A stretch of DNA of 64,000 nt, from positions 992,001 to 1,056,000 of the forward strand of contig NZ_CP012670.1 of assembly GCF_004135735.1 (NCBI RefSeq), written 5' to 3'. The position numbers and the translations under genes are program-made. Source of the DNA: Sorangium cellulosum. GTDB lineage: Bacteria; Myxococcota_A; Polyangia; Polyangiales; Polyangiaceae. Within the stretch, counting starts at the first letter, position 1. Every line of letters starts with the position of its first letter. The notes under the pieces are model-generated. The model was not told where the DNA came from. It made no database searches and saw nothing but the letters and a program-made list of their open reading frames with translations. Positions 38,901 to 48,408 of this stretch are shown here, in pieces.

Positions 38901-38973
38901 CGCGCTTGCATACCAACCCGGGTCGGGTCGCGGGTCGTGCTTGCATGCCAACCCGGGTCGGGTCGCGAGCCTG

Positions 38974-39936
38974 TCAGAGCGCCCGCACGGGCAGGCAGAG
39001 CTCGCAGCGGAAGCCGTTGGTTTTCGGATCGTGGAACTCGCCCTGGTAGAGCTCGAAGCATGGCCGATGATCAGGCTGATAACCGCTCTGCGGGAGCCAC
39101 TCCCCGAAGAGCCGATCCCATGCGGTCCCGATCGCGCGCGCGTCGCCGACGAAGGCGCTCGCGGCGTACTTGCCTCCGGCCACGTCGGTCACGTTGACGT
39201 CGCCGCCGGTCTTGAAGCCCTCCGGGATCACGATGGCGGCGTCGTGGCGGCACTTGGCCGGCTCGGTCACGTGGGGGTTGTCGTGCGCGATGCCGAGGCA
39301 AATCCGATCCGCGGTCCACAGATCGCGCGCGCTCGCCCAGCGCATGAGCCGCTGCCAGGCCTCACCCACGCTCCCGCTCGGGCCATAGGGGCCGACGCTC
39401 CGGATATAGGCCACGCGGTAGCTCGGCAGCGTCTTCACCGTCACATTCATGGTCTCCTCCTCGTCTTCGCGGGCGTCCGTGCCCGACGAGGAGCCATCGT
39501 GCCCTGGCGCGCACGCCGCTGCTTTGCGCGGCTTGCGCACGACTTCACCCGGTTTGCGATCCGCTTGACACGCCTTGCTCACCTGCGCCCCGCCGTTCCG
39601 CCAGGTCGACGCGCTCATGCCGAAGCGCTCCTTGAACGCGCGCGCGAACGCGCTCGCCGAGCTGAAGCCGTTCTCGAGCGCGATCTCGAGGATGTCCGCG
39701 TGCGGTCGCTGCGTGAGGTGGCTGGCCGCGGTCTCGAGGCGCACCCGCTGGATGAACTCGCGAAGGTTCTCGCCGGTGATCGACTTGAACACACGGTGGA
39801 AGTGAAACGGTGAAAACGCCGCCACCCCCGCCAGCTCCTCGAGGGAAAGCTCCTCCGCGCGGTGGGCCTGGATGTGGTCGATCACGCGGTTGACACGCTT
39901 CTCGTACTCGGCCCGGCTCTTGTCACTGGTCGCCAC
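38974..39936 (-). CDS. AraC-family regulator with GyrI-like effector domain
   Basis: A 320-residue transcription factor. The N-terminal ~105 residues hold two helix-turn-helix units of AraC/XylS type (LSLEELAGVAAFSPFHFHRVF, ILEIALENGFSSASAFARAF, then KERFGMSAS). A basic linker (~115-160) follows. The C-terminal ~155 residues are a GyrI/Rob-type small-molecule binding domain (NVTVKTLPSYRVAYIRSVG to CELCLPV). Such proteins (SoxS/Rob/BmrR-like sensors) respond to drugs or hydrophobic ligands. The gene abuts the repeat array on one side and a gene-free stretch on the other, so its target is not evident. Confidence 0.9.
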   Translation of the reverse strand: MATSDKSRAEYEKRVNRVIDHIQAHRAEELSLEELAGVAAFSPFHFHRVFKSITGENLREFIQRVRLETAASHLTQRPHADILEIALENGFSSASAFARAFKERFGMSASTWRNGGAQVSKACQADRKPGEVVRKPRKAAACAPGHDGSSSGTDAREDEEETMNVTVKTLPSYRVAYIRSVGPYGPSGSVGEAWQRLMRWASARDLWTADRICLGIAHDNPHVTEPAKCRHDAAIVIPEGFKTGGDVNVTDVAGGKYAASAFVGDARAIGTAWDRLFGEWLPQSGYQPDHRPCFELYQGEFHDPKTNGFRCELCLPVRAL

Positions 39937-40600
39937 GGCCGGAGATTACCTGATCGCTCGTTCCAGGGGACCCTCCTCGTTCCTCCCAGCGGATCCGGAC
40001 GCGATGAGCGGCCTCGCCGACCTCGACCGCTCTGCGCCGCGCCGGGCGGGGTTCGCTCGACGGCTCCTCCGGCGAGCTCGCGCCGTCGACGACGCCCCCC
40101 ACGCTCCGCGCCCAGGGCAGGTCCATGATCACCGTCGCTCGCAGCGATCGCCGCGAGTCCAATGCATGGCATGCATGAGCTCCATGCCGCATTCGAATTG
40201 GAAGGGCGTCGCCCGGTGAACTAGAGCCCTTCTCGATTCCGCCCGAGTGCGTTGCGTGGATGGCGGGTTCATCAGTATTCGTTGGTTGTCAGATTCGTGC
40301 TCTTGGCCGGCCCTCGCGTTCGCGTTGATGCGGCCGTTCGAGATCGCTCGGGGGTCGCCGCGCTGCCGCGCCGCGCGCGCGAGCCGTCGAGCGGATCCTC
40401 CTGCGTCCTCGCGAGGCGAAGCTCCTGCCCTGGCCCAGAGCCAGGAGGCCAGGTCGCTGCTCGACGAGAGGTGTCCGGGCTGCGCCCGGTCGAGAGCTCG
40501 CTGCCGTGAGATTGCGTGAGATTCCTGTCGGCGCATGGCCCGCGAGGGGTGACCTCGCGGCGTGCTCCGATGTCCTTGTATCTCAACTTGGGAGCTCATC
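39937..40600. other. 664-bp intergenic region, no gene seen
   Basis: It separates the divergent AraC-type regulator and CBM3-protease genes. No domain, signal sequence or good start is visible in the short frames. A stretch around 40180-40290 is less GC-rich and may contain the protease promoter. Confidence 0.4.
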
Positions 40601-42118
40601 ATGAGGGTGTTCAGGTATATCGCTTCTGCTGGCCTTTTGTCCGTGGGGTCCTTCGTCGCGTGCTCGGCGCCTGTCGAGGAGGACGAGGCCCCCGACCAGG
40701 CCCGCTCCGCGGTCATCTATGGCGACGACGACCGGGAGGAGCCCTTCACGTACTCGGATCCCGCCTGGGCCGCGCGCGTGATGGAGTTCACCGTGGCTCT
40801 CGTCCCCGCCTCGGCGGTCGACGACTCGGATCCCAACAACATCCAGATCGGCGACCGTACGTGGATCGAGCGCGACGACGTGTGCCCCGACGTGCGCTTC
40901 GCTACCCAGCCGGCGCTCGCCGACTGCAGCGGCACGCTCATCGGCGAGGACCTGGTGCTGACGGCCGGTCATTGCATCAACAACTGCGGCGCCAGCCGCT
41001 TCGTCTTCGATTATGCGATGACCCCCGCCGGCCAGCTCGGCCAGATTACCAGCGACGACCTCTACCGGTGCGTGGACATCATCACCTGGTACCGGGACAC
41101 GAACGGCGCGGACTACACGGTCGTGCGCCTGGACCGGCCGGTCGTGGGGCGCACACCCGCCGCGGTGCGGACGTCGACCGAGCCCCTGGACCCGGACGAC
41201 GACACCCCGCTCGTGGTGCACGGCTTCCCCCGCGGGTTGCCGCTCAAGCTGGCCGATGGGGCCACGATCCGCAGCAACGATCCGGATAACGATTTCTTCG
41301 TCGCCAACCTGGACACGTTCGTGGGCAACTCGGGCTCCGGGGTGTTCGACCTCGACACGAAGGAGCTCGTGGGCGTCCTGGTGCGCGGCGAGCGCGATTT
41401 CGAGCGGGACGAGGTGAACGACTGCAACCGTCCGTTCGAGTGCGATGACAACGCCTGCCGCGGCGAGGACGTGACCTATGCCTTCAGGGCCATCCAGGGC
41501 CTGTGCGAGCGCGCGGAGACCGACCTGTGCTCCTGCGGAGACGGCGCCTGCGGCCCGCTCGAGGACCCGGCCTCGTGCCCGGGCGACTGCTCCTGCGGCG
41601 ACGGCATCTGCAGCAGCGGCGAGGACACGGCGTCGTGCCCGGCGGACTGCCAGCTCGAGGTGCTGTACGACGTGCACACGCCGCAATCGAACTGGGTGAC
41701 GCCCGGCATCCAGGTGCGCAACACCTCGGCGCAGAGCGCCTCCCTCTGGGGCTCGACCGTGCGATACTACTTCACCCAGGAGCCGCCCGGCTCGCTCGAG
41801 GCCGAGTGCTGGGGTTGCTCGGCCGACCTCGAGATGAGCTTCCATGAGGTGCCCGGCGGCGGGTGCGCGGACGCGACCCACTACCTCGACGTGACGTTCC
41901 CGTTCCTCTTCGAGGTGGAGCCCATGGCCACCACCGACCCGTTCCGAATCGCGTTCCACGCCTCGAGCTGGCAGGCGTTCAACGAGTCGAACGACTACTC
42001 CTACGCCGGGACCAGCTCGGACTGGGCGCCCAACCGGAAGATCACGTTGTACCGGAACGGCTTCAGGGTCTTTGGCGACGAGCCCTGCCCGGGCCTCTTC
42101 ATCCCGCCGCCCAACTGA
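40601..42118 (+). CDS. Trypsin-like serine protease lipoprotein fused to a CBM3-type cellulose-binding module
   Basis: A 505-residue exported protein with GGAG six bases before the ATG. The signal ends ASAGLLSVGSFVAC (lipobox-like Cys near 21). The chymotrypsin-fold domain has His124 in LTAGHCI, Asp171 in NGADYTVVRLDRP and Ser244 in VGNSGSGVF, where GNSGSG replaces the usual GDSGGP. Residues ~305-350 are two Cys-rich repeats (CGDGACGPLEDPASCPGDC and its neighbour). The last ~150 residues match family-3 carbohydrate-binding modules: PGIQVRNTSAQSASLWGSTV, RYYFTQE and NDYSYAGTSSDWAPNRKITL with YRNGFRVFGDEP. The module should bind crystalline cellulose or a similar glycan. Confidence 0.85.
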   Translation: MRVFRYIASAGLLSVGSFVACSAPVEEDEAPDQARSAVIYGDDDREEPFTYSDPAWAARVMEFTVALVPASAVDDSDPNNIQIGDRTWIERDDVCPDVRFATQPALADCSGTLIGEDLVLTAGHCINNCGASRFVFDYAMTPAGQLGQITSDDLYRCVDIITWYRDTNGADYTVVRLDRPVVGRTPAAVRTSTEPLDPDDDTPLVVHGFPRGLPLKLADGATIRSNDPDNDFFVANLDTFVGNSGSGVFDLDTKELVGVLVRGERDFERDEVNDCNRPFECDDNACRGEDVTYAFRAIQGLCERAETDLCSCGDGACGPLEDPASCPGDCSCGDGICSSGEDTASCPADCQLEVLYDVHTPQSNWVTPGIQVRNTSAQSASLWGSTVRYYFTQEPPGSLEAECWGCSADLEMSFHEVPGGGCADATHYLDVTFPFLFEVEPMATTDPFRIAFHASSWQAFNESNDYSYAGTSSDWAPNRKITLYRNGFRVFGDEPCPGLFIPPPN

Positions 42119-42270
42119 GCCCGGATCGCTCGCACCGCGCCCCGGGGGGGCCACGCCTCGATCGGCGCGGCCTCGTGATCTCCCACGCGGTCTCCTGGTG
42201 TCCCACGCGGCCTCGTGTCTCGCCGCTCGCGCTCACCGCGCGGGAGGCGAGGCGCGCCCGAGCGTGGCGC

Positions 42271-44100
42271 TCAGGTTCGGGGGCGCCGGCGCGGGGGGGC
42301 CATGCCCGCGCCCCCGCCGCGGGCATCGGTCCGGCCGCCGCGCGGCGCGCCCCCGGCCTCGTCGTCGCGGCGGACCTGGACCTTGCGGCCCTTGAGGCGG
42401 GTGGCGCGCAGGGCCTGGATGACGCTGTCCGCCGCGCCGGCCGGGACCTCCACCATCGAGAAGCCGTCGGCGATCTCGATCGCGCCGATGTCGCGGGAGC
42501 TCAGCGCAGCCTCGTTCGCGATGGCGCCGACCAGATCGGCAGGACGGATGCCGGCCGCGCGCCCCGCGCCGATGTAGAGGCGCGCGATGTCGCCGCCGCC
42601 TTCGCGGCGGCCGTCGCGCCGAGCAGGGCCGCGCGGCTCGCCGGCGCGGCTGTGCGGCTCGCCGGCGCGCCCGCGCGGCCCCGGCGCGTAGCGCCGCGCG
42701 GGGGGGCGCTCCGGCGGGGGCGGCCAGGCCGCCGGGATCTCCTGCTCCTCCTCGTCCCGGTCCCCCTCGGTCGCGTCGTGGGCGAGCTTCACCGCCGCCG
42801 CCGCGATATCCATCACGTCGAACTCGTCGGCCAGCCCCTCGACCACCACCCGGAAGCGCTCGGCGCCGCCCTCGAGCAGCGCCTCCCGGAGCGAGGCGCG
42901 GGTCAGCTCGAGGCGCCGGGCGCGCAGATCGGCGATCGTCGGGAGGGTGGCGGCCTCGATGCGCTGGCCCGTGAGCCGCTCGACGTTGCGGAGCATGCGG
43001 TGCTCGCGCGGCTCCAGGAGCGTGATGGCCGCGCCCTCGCGGCCGGCGCGCCCCGTGCGGCCGATGCGGTGCACGTACACCTCGGGGGCGCAGGGGACGT
43101 CGTAGTTGATGACGTGCGAGACGTGCTCGATGTCGAGCCCTCGCGCCGCGACGTCGGTGGCGACGAGCAGATCGGCCGCGCCGGCGCGGAACCGGCCCAT
43201 CACGCGATCCCGGTGCTCCTGCGAGAGCCCGCCGTGGAGCGCCTGGGCCTCGTAGCCGCGGGCGAGCAGCGCCTCCGACAGCTCGTCGACCTCGTTGCGC
43301 GTGCGACAGAAGATGATGGCCGAGCTCGGATCCTCCATGTCGAGCACCCGGGTCAGCGCCGCGGGCTTGTGCGCGCGCGGCACGACGTAGGCCGCCTGGC
43401 GGACGCGCGGGAGCTCGCCCGGGGCCTCCTTCTCGCCGGCGATCTTGACGCGCACCGGCTCGCGCAGGTGCCGGCCGGCGATCCCGGCGATCCGCGGGGG
43501 CAGCGTCGCGGAGAAGAGCACGGTCTGCCGCGCGCCCGGCGTGGCCGAGAGGATGGCCTCCAGCGCCTCGGCGAAGCCCATGTCGAGCATCTCGTCGGCC
43601 TCGTCGAGGACGACCGTGCGGATGCCGTCGAGCAGGAGCGTGCCGCGGCCGATGTGATCGAGCGCGCGGCCGGGCGTCGCCACGACGACGTGGACCCCGC
43701 GGCGCAGCGCGCGCAGCTGCTGCCCGAACGGCTGGCCGCCGTACACGGACAGCACCTGCACGCCCAGCCGGCGACCGTAGCGGTGCACCGCCTCGGCCAC
43801 CTGCATGGCGAGCTCGCGGGTCGGCACGAGCACCAGCGCCGCGGGGCTGCCCGGCGGCTCGCCGCCGATCTCGAGCCGCTGCAGGAGCGGCAGCGCGAAC
43901 GCCGCCGTCTTCCCGGTGCCTGTCGCGGCCTGACCGAGCAGATCGTGCCCTGCCAGGAGGTGCGGGATCGCCTCGCGCTGGATGGGCGTGGGCTCCTCGT
44001 AGCCGAGCTCGGCGAGCGCGCCGAGGAGGGCAGGCGCGAGGCCGAACGCGGCGAAGCCGGCAGGCGAGGTGGTCGGTTCCACGGCGGCTTCGCGTCTCAT
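42271..44100 (-). CDS. deaD: DEAD-box RNA helicase with DbpA-type RNA-binding domain
   Basis: A 609-residue ATP-dependent RNA helicase. The Q motif (FAAFGLAPALLGALAELGYEEPTPIQ), Walker A AATGTGKT (~58-65), DEAD (~166-169), SAT, and HRIGRTGRAGR are all present. After a linker the C-terminal part (~515-590) has RLYIGAGRAAGIRPADLVGA to SMVEVPAGAADSVIQALRAT, the DbpA/CsdA RNA-binding fold, and a basic Arg/Gly tail. DeaD/CsdA proteins act in ribosome assembly and cold adaptation. The ATG at 44100 is chosen because the Q motif begins soon after. Size and order match CsdA better than DbpA, which is shorter. Confidence 0.92.
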   Translation of the reverse strand: MRREAAVEPTTSPAGFAAFGLAPALLGALAELGYEEPTPIQREAIPHLLAGHDLLGQAATGTGKTAAFALPLLQRLEIGGEPPGSPAALVLVPTRELAMQVAEAVHRYGRRLGVQVLSVYGGQPFGQQLRALRRGVHVVVATPGRALDHIGRGTLLLDGIRTVVLDEADEMLDMGFAEALEAILSATPGARQTVLFSATLPPRIAGIAGRHLREPVRVKIAGEKEAPGELPRVRQAAYVVPRAHKPAALTRVLDMEDPSSAIIFCRTRNEVDELSEALLARGYEAQALHGGLSQEHRDRVMGRFRAGAADLLVATDVAARGLDIEHVSHVINYDVPCAPEVYVHRIGRTGRAGREGAAITLLEPREHRMLRNVERLTGQRIEAATLPTIADLRARRLELTRASLREALLEGGAERFRVVVEGLADEFDVMDIAAAAVKLAHDATEGDRDEEEQEIPAAWPPPPERPPARRYAPGPRGRAGEPHSRAGEPRGPARRDGRREGGGDIARLYIGAGRAAGIRPADLVGAIANEAALSSRDIGAIEIADGFSMVEVPAGAADSVIQALRATRLKGRKVQVRRDDEAGGAPRGGRTDARGGGAGMAPPRRRPRT

Positions 44101-44204
44101 GGGTGCGCGCGGGCGGGATGGCAATCCGCCCGGCCCGGGAAGCGCGCAGGGCTCCGGCGGGTCGGTGGCCCTGCGGCCGATCCCGCGCCATCGAGCACGC
44201 CAGT

Positions 44205-44285
44205 CGAGCTCTGCGAGCACCGAGCGCGTCAGCCGAGCACGGGGGCCGTCGAGCGCGTCAGCCGAGCGCGTCAATCGAGCGCTGC
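44205..44285. repeat. Short CGAGCGCGTCAGC repeats
   Basis: Units close to GAGCGCGTCAGCCGAGC recur four times between the helicase gene and the next minus-strand gene. They are probably slippage products; no other role is seen. Confidence 0.6.
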
Positions 44286-44717
44286 GGCGAGCGCACGGTA
44301 CCGTTCGGGGAGGCGCGTGACGTCCACCTGGCCGAGCAGCGCGCGGGCGCCCTCGCGGGCCCGCGGGCTGTCCTCGGGGGCGCGGCGCACGGCCTCGAGG
44401 TGGAGCTCCAGGGCCCGCAGCCGCTCCGCGGCCGCCTGCGCGCCCCGGCCCTGGAGCTCCAGGATCGCGGCGTGCTCCGCGCAGAGCGCCGCGTAGGCGC
44501 CGATCTTCTCGTGGTCGCCGAGCAGCGTGGCCGCGCCCGCGGCGTCGACCCGGTCGAGCATGTCCCGCATCGGACCGAAGAGCCCATCCGCGGTCTCGCG
44601 CAGCACGCGGTGGGCTTCGGTCAGGTCGCCTGCGCGCCGGAGCCCGGCGATCCGGCCGATGGCCGCGGCGAGCTGCTCGATCATGCGGAGGATGTAATCG
44701 CGCTGTCTCAGCGACAT
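44271..44717 (-). CDS. Hypothetical helical protein, 148 aa
   Basis: The product is all-helical, with SLRQRDYILRMIEQLAAAIGRI at the start, a form seen in a small uncharacterised family (DUF6483-like, by eye). The middle and end look like two TPR-like helix pairs (AALCAEHAAILELQGRGAQA, AERLRALELHLEAVRR). There is no signal or membrane segment. The ATG at 44717 has GGAG about seven bases upstream. It is on the same strand upstream of the helicase gene, 170 bases away, and divergent from the next gene. Confidence 0.7.
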   Translation of the reverse strand: MSLRQRDYILRMIEQLAAAIGRIAGLRRAGDLTEAHRVLRETADGLFGPMRDMLDRVDAAGAATLLGDHEKIGAYAALCAEHAAILELQGRGAQAAAERLRALELHLEAVRRAPEDSPRAREGARALLGQVDVTRLPERYRALAAALD

Positions 44718-44869
44718 GGGGTCTCCTCGATGTGGGTGTGCCCCGGGCACCGCGAGACGCGGCGGCCCTGGGGCCGTGGCCCGCGCGCATCCTGGCCCGT
44801 GACAGGATACCGCGCCAGAGCGGTGGACCGAGAGACACCGAGGGCCTGACGAGTGCTACTGGATCCGCC

Positions 44870-46534
44870 GTGCGCTTCGTCAATCCGTATCCCTGCGGTC
44901 ACCCTCCGCGGAACGAGGACCTGCGCAGCGTGCTGGTGAAGGCGGTCCGGGGTGAGATCGTCGACGGCGACGACCGCGTCTTGACCGAGCTGGACCGAGC
45001 GGCGCTGAAGACCCTTGGACCGGCCCTCGAGATCCGTGAGGACAGGCCCTGCTTCGACGAGCGGTGCCGTGGGCCGCTCGGGCTGCCGCAGCTCGGGCTC
45101 CTCCTCTCCGGCGAGGCCGGCCCGGTCGGCCGTCTGGACCTGTACCCGGAGAACCGCTCGATCTACTGGCGCGGCCTCGACTGGAAGCAGTGGGGCGGCT
45201 GGTCCGAGCTCCGCGACGGCCGCGCGCTGCTCGAGCTGCTCGCCGCGCACGGCATCCCGGCGCCGCTCGAGGACGTGACGCGCTGGCACGGCGAGGAGGG
45301 CGAGCGCGTGCGGCGTGAATGGATCAAGGCCATCCCGCCGAACCTCAAGGGTCCCTGGTGCGCCTCGGCCGATCGCCTCCTGGACCCCTGGCACATGCTG
45401 GAGGCGGCGACGTGGGTCGGTCAGGCCGGCGCGAGCCTGCGCAAGGCCCGAGGGCTCCTGGAATGGTACGGCGCGGCCTCCGGGCCGTTCGCGCGGCGGC
45501 CCGACCACGAGCTGCTCCCGCGGCTCCTGCTCGGTCGCTTCCTCGGCGAGGACCTCCGGCGCGCGCTCCAGCCCCAGCCGAGCGACCCGGCGCTCGCGGG
45601 CGCCGGGCGCCACCTCCTCGACGCCGGGCCGCTCTCCCCGAGCGCCCGCGCCCAGCTCGTCGAGCCGCTCGACGCGCGGCTCCGCGAGGCGATCGTCGAC
45701 GCGGTACGCCGGCGCGCGTCCGGCGCGGACGCGGATCGGCTGCGCGCGCGGCTCTTCCCGGCGCCGTTCGTCCCGCCGGAGCCCACCACGCTGGTCGGCG
45801 CCTCGAGCACGCTGCGCCTGCGCCGCCCGGTGGCCGCCGGCGACGCGGTGTACGCCGTGGATTTCCAGGACATCGTGCGCCTCGAAGGGGGCGCGCGATC
45901 CGTCGTCGGCAAGCTCCTTAGCGACGCCGTCCTCGCGGTCCGGGGCGGCCGGCTGCTCGTGGGCAAGGGCGGCGGCGTGCAGGAGCTCGACGCGCGTGGG
46001 AACGTCGTGGCCGTGCACCCGGCAGCGACACCCGAGCAGGCGGCCGCCGCGCGCGCTGTCGCCGCGGCGTGGTCCGCGCCGGCCGCGGCGCCGGCCCTGG
46101 GCGAGCCGCTCGGCCCCACGCCCGACGAGCGCGACGCGTTCGAGGCGCTCGCGCACCTCGGGCTCGGCGCGCCGCCCTCGGCGCGGGCCGTGGGGCGCGA
46201 TCACCTCGAGGCGGGCGGGCGCGCGGTCGTCCGCCGCGGCGAGGCGGGCGCGCCGCCCCGGCGGATCGCGCTGCCCGGGCGCGCCATGCTGCACGCCTCC
46301 TCCGCGTCGCACCTCGCGCTCGCGCTCGACGCCGGCGACGCCTGCCAGATCGCGTGGGTGGAGGAGGGCACCGACGCGCTGCGCCTGTCGCCGCCGCTCC
46401 GGATCGCCCCGCGCGCGCTCCGCTTCCTGCTCGCCACGGGCGCCGCCGCGCTGCTCGGCGTCGACCTGGGCGCCGGCGAGGTCGTGCTGCGCGTCGGCCT
46501 CGAGCGCGCCGGCGGGCGACCCGGGCGGCCATGA
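44870..46534 (+). CDS. Hypothetical protein, 554 aa
   Basis: A long protein of unknown family. The GTG at 44870 starts VRFVNPYPCGHPPRNEDLRS; upstream frame codons are less gene-like. The N-terminal third has a run of Trp/Arg-rich motifs (IYWRGLDWKQWGGWSEL, RWHGEEGERVRREWIKAIPP). The C-terminal half repeats short beta motifs (LRLRRPVAAGDAVYAVDFQD, VRGGRLLVGKGGGVQELDAR, HLALALDAGDACQIAWVEEG), as in a beta-propeller. No signal peptide is seen. Its stop overlaps the MarC start as ATGA, so the two are probably translationally coupled. Confidence 0.7.
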   Translation: MRFVNPYPCGHPPRNEDLRSVLVKAVRGEIVDGDDRVLTELDRAALKTLGPALEIREDRPCFDERCRGPLGLPQLGLLLSGEAGPVGRLDLYPENRSIYWRGLDWKQWGGWSELRDGRALLELLAAHGIPAPLEDVTRWHGEEGERVRREWIKAIPPNLKGPWCASADRLLDPWHMLEAATWVGQAGASLRKARGLLEWYGAASGPFARRPDHELLPRLLLGRFLGEDLRRALQPQPSDPALAGAGRHLLDAGPLSPSARAQLVEPLDARLREAIVDAVRRRASGADADRLRARLFPAPFVPPEPTTLVGASSTLRLRRPVAAGDAVYAVDFQDIVRLEGGARSVVGKLLSDAVLAVRGGRLLVGKGGGVQELDARGNVVAVHPAATPEQAAAARAVAAAWSAPAAAPALGEPLGPTPDERDAFEALAHLGLGAPPSARAVGRDHLEAGGRAVVRRGEAGAPPRRIALPGRAMLHASSASHLALALDAGDACQIAWVEEGTDALRLSPPLRIAPRALRFLLATGAAALLGVDLGAGEVVLRVGLERAGGRPGRP

Positions 46535-47163
46535 GCGCCCACGTCTCGCTGTTCGTCATGTCGCTCTCGGCGATCTTCTTCGTCGTGGACCCCATCGGCA
46601 TCGTGCCGCTGTTCCTGACGATGACCGCGGGCGATCCGCCGGAGAAGGCGCGGCGCACCGCGCTCCGCGCGTGCGTCGTCGCCGGCGGGCTGATGCTCTT
46701 CTTCGCCCTCTGCGGCAACGTCCTCTTCAAGGTCTTCGGCGTCTCGCTGGGCGCGTTCCGCGTCGCGGGCGGCGTCCTGCTGCTCATCACGGCGCTCGAC
46801 ATGCTGCGCGCGCGCTCGTCCGCGACGCGCACCACCCCGTCCGAGGAGCAGGACGGCATCGCGAAGGAGGACGTGGCGCTGGTGCCGCTCGCCATGCCGC
46901 TCCTCGCCGGGCCAGGCGCCATCGCCAGCGTGATGGTGCTCATGGCGCGCGCGGGCGACGACCTCGTGGCCATGGCGCTGGTGCTCACCAGCGTGGCGAT
47001 CACCTTCGCGGCGTCCTACTTCGTGCTGCGCGGCGCGGGGCTCGTCCAGCGGGCGCTCCGGGCGTCCGGCGTGGCCGTGCTCGAGCGCGTCATGGGCCTG
47101 ATCCTGGCCGCCATCGCGGTGCAGTTCATCGCGGACGGGGTCAAGGAGCTCTGGCGGGGGTGA
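46531..47163 (+). CDS. MarC family integral membrane protein
   Basis: A 210-residue protein with six predicted membrane segments. The first block FVVDPIGIVPLFLTMTAG and the middle block PLAMPLLAGPGAIASVMVLM are the two conserved repeats of MarC/YchE/YhgN proteins, whose function is unresolved (once linked wrongly to multiple antibiotic resistance). It overlaps the upstream unknown gene by four bases. Its 3' end overlaps the convergent PAS-STAS gene by 23 bases (47141-47163). Confidence 0.9.
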   Translation: MSAHVSLFVMSLSAIFFVVDPIGIVPLFLTMTAGDPPEKARRTALRACVVAGGLMLFFALCGNVLFKVFGVSLGAFRVAGGVLLLITALDMLRARSSATRTTPSEEQDGIAKEDVALVPLAMPLLAGPGAIASVMVLMARAGDDLVAMALVLTSVAITFAASYFVLRGAGLVQRALRASGVAVLERVMGLILAAIAVQFIADGVKELWRG

Positions 47164-48043
47164 CGCGGCCCATCGCGCCGAGGCGCGCCATCGCGTAGGC
47201 GAGCCCGCTCTGGAGCGTGCTCTGCGTGCTGATCCGGCCGAAATCGATCCCCAGCCCGATGAGGGTCTTGGCGATCTCCGGGCCGACGCCCACCATCACG
47301 CTCTGGCACCCGAGGAGCTCGGCCGCCTGCACGGCGCGGATCAGGTGGCGCGCCACCGCGGCGTCGATGACCGGCACGCCGGTGATGTCGAGGATCACGA
47401 ACTCCGCGCTCCGCTGCCCGATGGCCCCGAGCAGGCTCTCCAGCGCCTGGGCGGCGCGCCGGTCGTTGATCTCCCCGACCAGGGGGATGAGCAAGATCCC
47501 CTCCCAGACCTGGATGACCGGCATCGCCACGCGATCGAGCAGCGCCGCCTGCGCGCTGATGATCGCGCGCTGCTCCCGGTTCTCCGCCTCCATCCGCTCG
47601 GCCAGGAGGTGGCGCCGCTTCAGCTCGGTGATGTCCGTGATGAGCCCACACAGGCCGACCACGTCGCCCTGCGCGTTCCTCATCGGGAACTTGCGGGTCC
47701 AGATCGTGCGCGTCACCCCGTCCGCGCCCGTGGCGAGCTCCTCGTTCTCGCGCGGCTCACCGGAGCTGAAGACCGCGTCGTCGTGGGCCCAGAACACGTC
47801 GGCCTGCTCCTTCGGCCAGTAATCCGGGTCGCTGCGGCCGATCAGGTCCTCGTAGCGCTGCCCGATGAGCCTGCAGAAGCCCTGGTTGCAGGCGATCCAG
47901 CGGTGCTGCCGGTCCTTGACGAAGATCGGATCCGGGATGGTGTCGATGACGAGCTGGAGCAACTCGAACGTCGTCCAGTCCGAGACCTCGATGCACGGAA
48001 GAGTGAACGCCACGCCGCTGCCCGATCTCTCCTCGGTCGACAT
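47141..48043 (-). CDS. PAS-STAS (RsbR-like) protein 1
   Basis: A 300-residue soluble signalling protein. Residues ~25-142 are a PAS domain (LVIDTIPDPIFVKDRQHRWI, ending GLITDITELK), followed by a helical linker. Residues ~170-290 are an RsbR-type STAS domain (MPVIQVWEGILLIPLVGEIN, VILDITGVPVIDAAVARHLI, GVGPEIAKTLIGLGIDFGRI). In stressosome RsbR proteins the Asp-Thr after the ITGVP loop bears the phosphorylated Thr; here it is Asp227-Ala228. It probably belongs to a stressosome-like complex or acts as a decoy. It is convergent with marC and divergent from the second PAS-STAS gene. Confidence 0.88.
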   Translation of the reverse strand: MSTEERSGSGVAFTLPCIEVSDWTTFELLQLVIDTIPDPIFVKDRQHRWIACNQGFCRLIGQRYEDLIGRSDPDYWPKEQADVFWAHDDAVFSSGEPRENEELATGADGVTRTIWTRKFPMRNAQGDVVGLCGLITDITELKRRHLLAERMEAENREQRAIISAQAALLDRVAMPVIQVWEGILLIPLVGEINDRRAAQALESLLGAIGQRSAEFVILDITGVPVIDAAVARHLIRAVQAAELLGCQSVMVGVGPEIAKTLIGLGIDFGRISTQSTLQSGLAYAMARLGAMGRVTPARAP

Positions 48044-48408
48044 GCTCCAGCTTAGCTGGCATCACCGGCGGTGTCCGCAAGGAGCGACGCTGCAGACCGC
48101 GCGCCTGGAGGCCTGATGCGCGCTGGCGCACATCGCGGCGGCGAGCGGGGCGCGCGGCCGGTCTCGCGCTCGACGACGTGTCCGGCACGCGGTCCTCGGC
48201 GCCGTCGCCGATGGCGACGTCGAGGCGCGCGAGGCGCGCGGCGCACCGCTCGGGGAGGCCCGCCCGGACGAGGTGCGCGGCGCTCGAGGTGACGCTCGAT
48301 CTGTACGACAATCGCCCTCTCGGCACCGACACCGACGCCGAGGCGCTGCAGACCACGACCAGCGGACGCTGCCCTGCGCCATCGCGCCGCGAGCGAAACC
48401 GAAACGTG

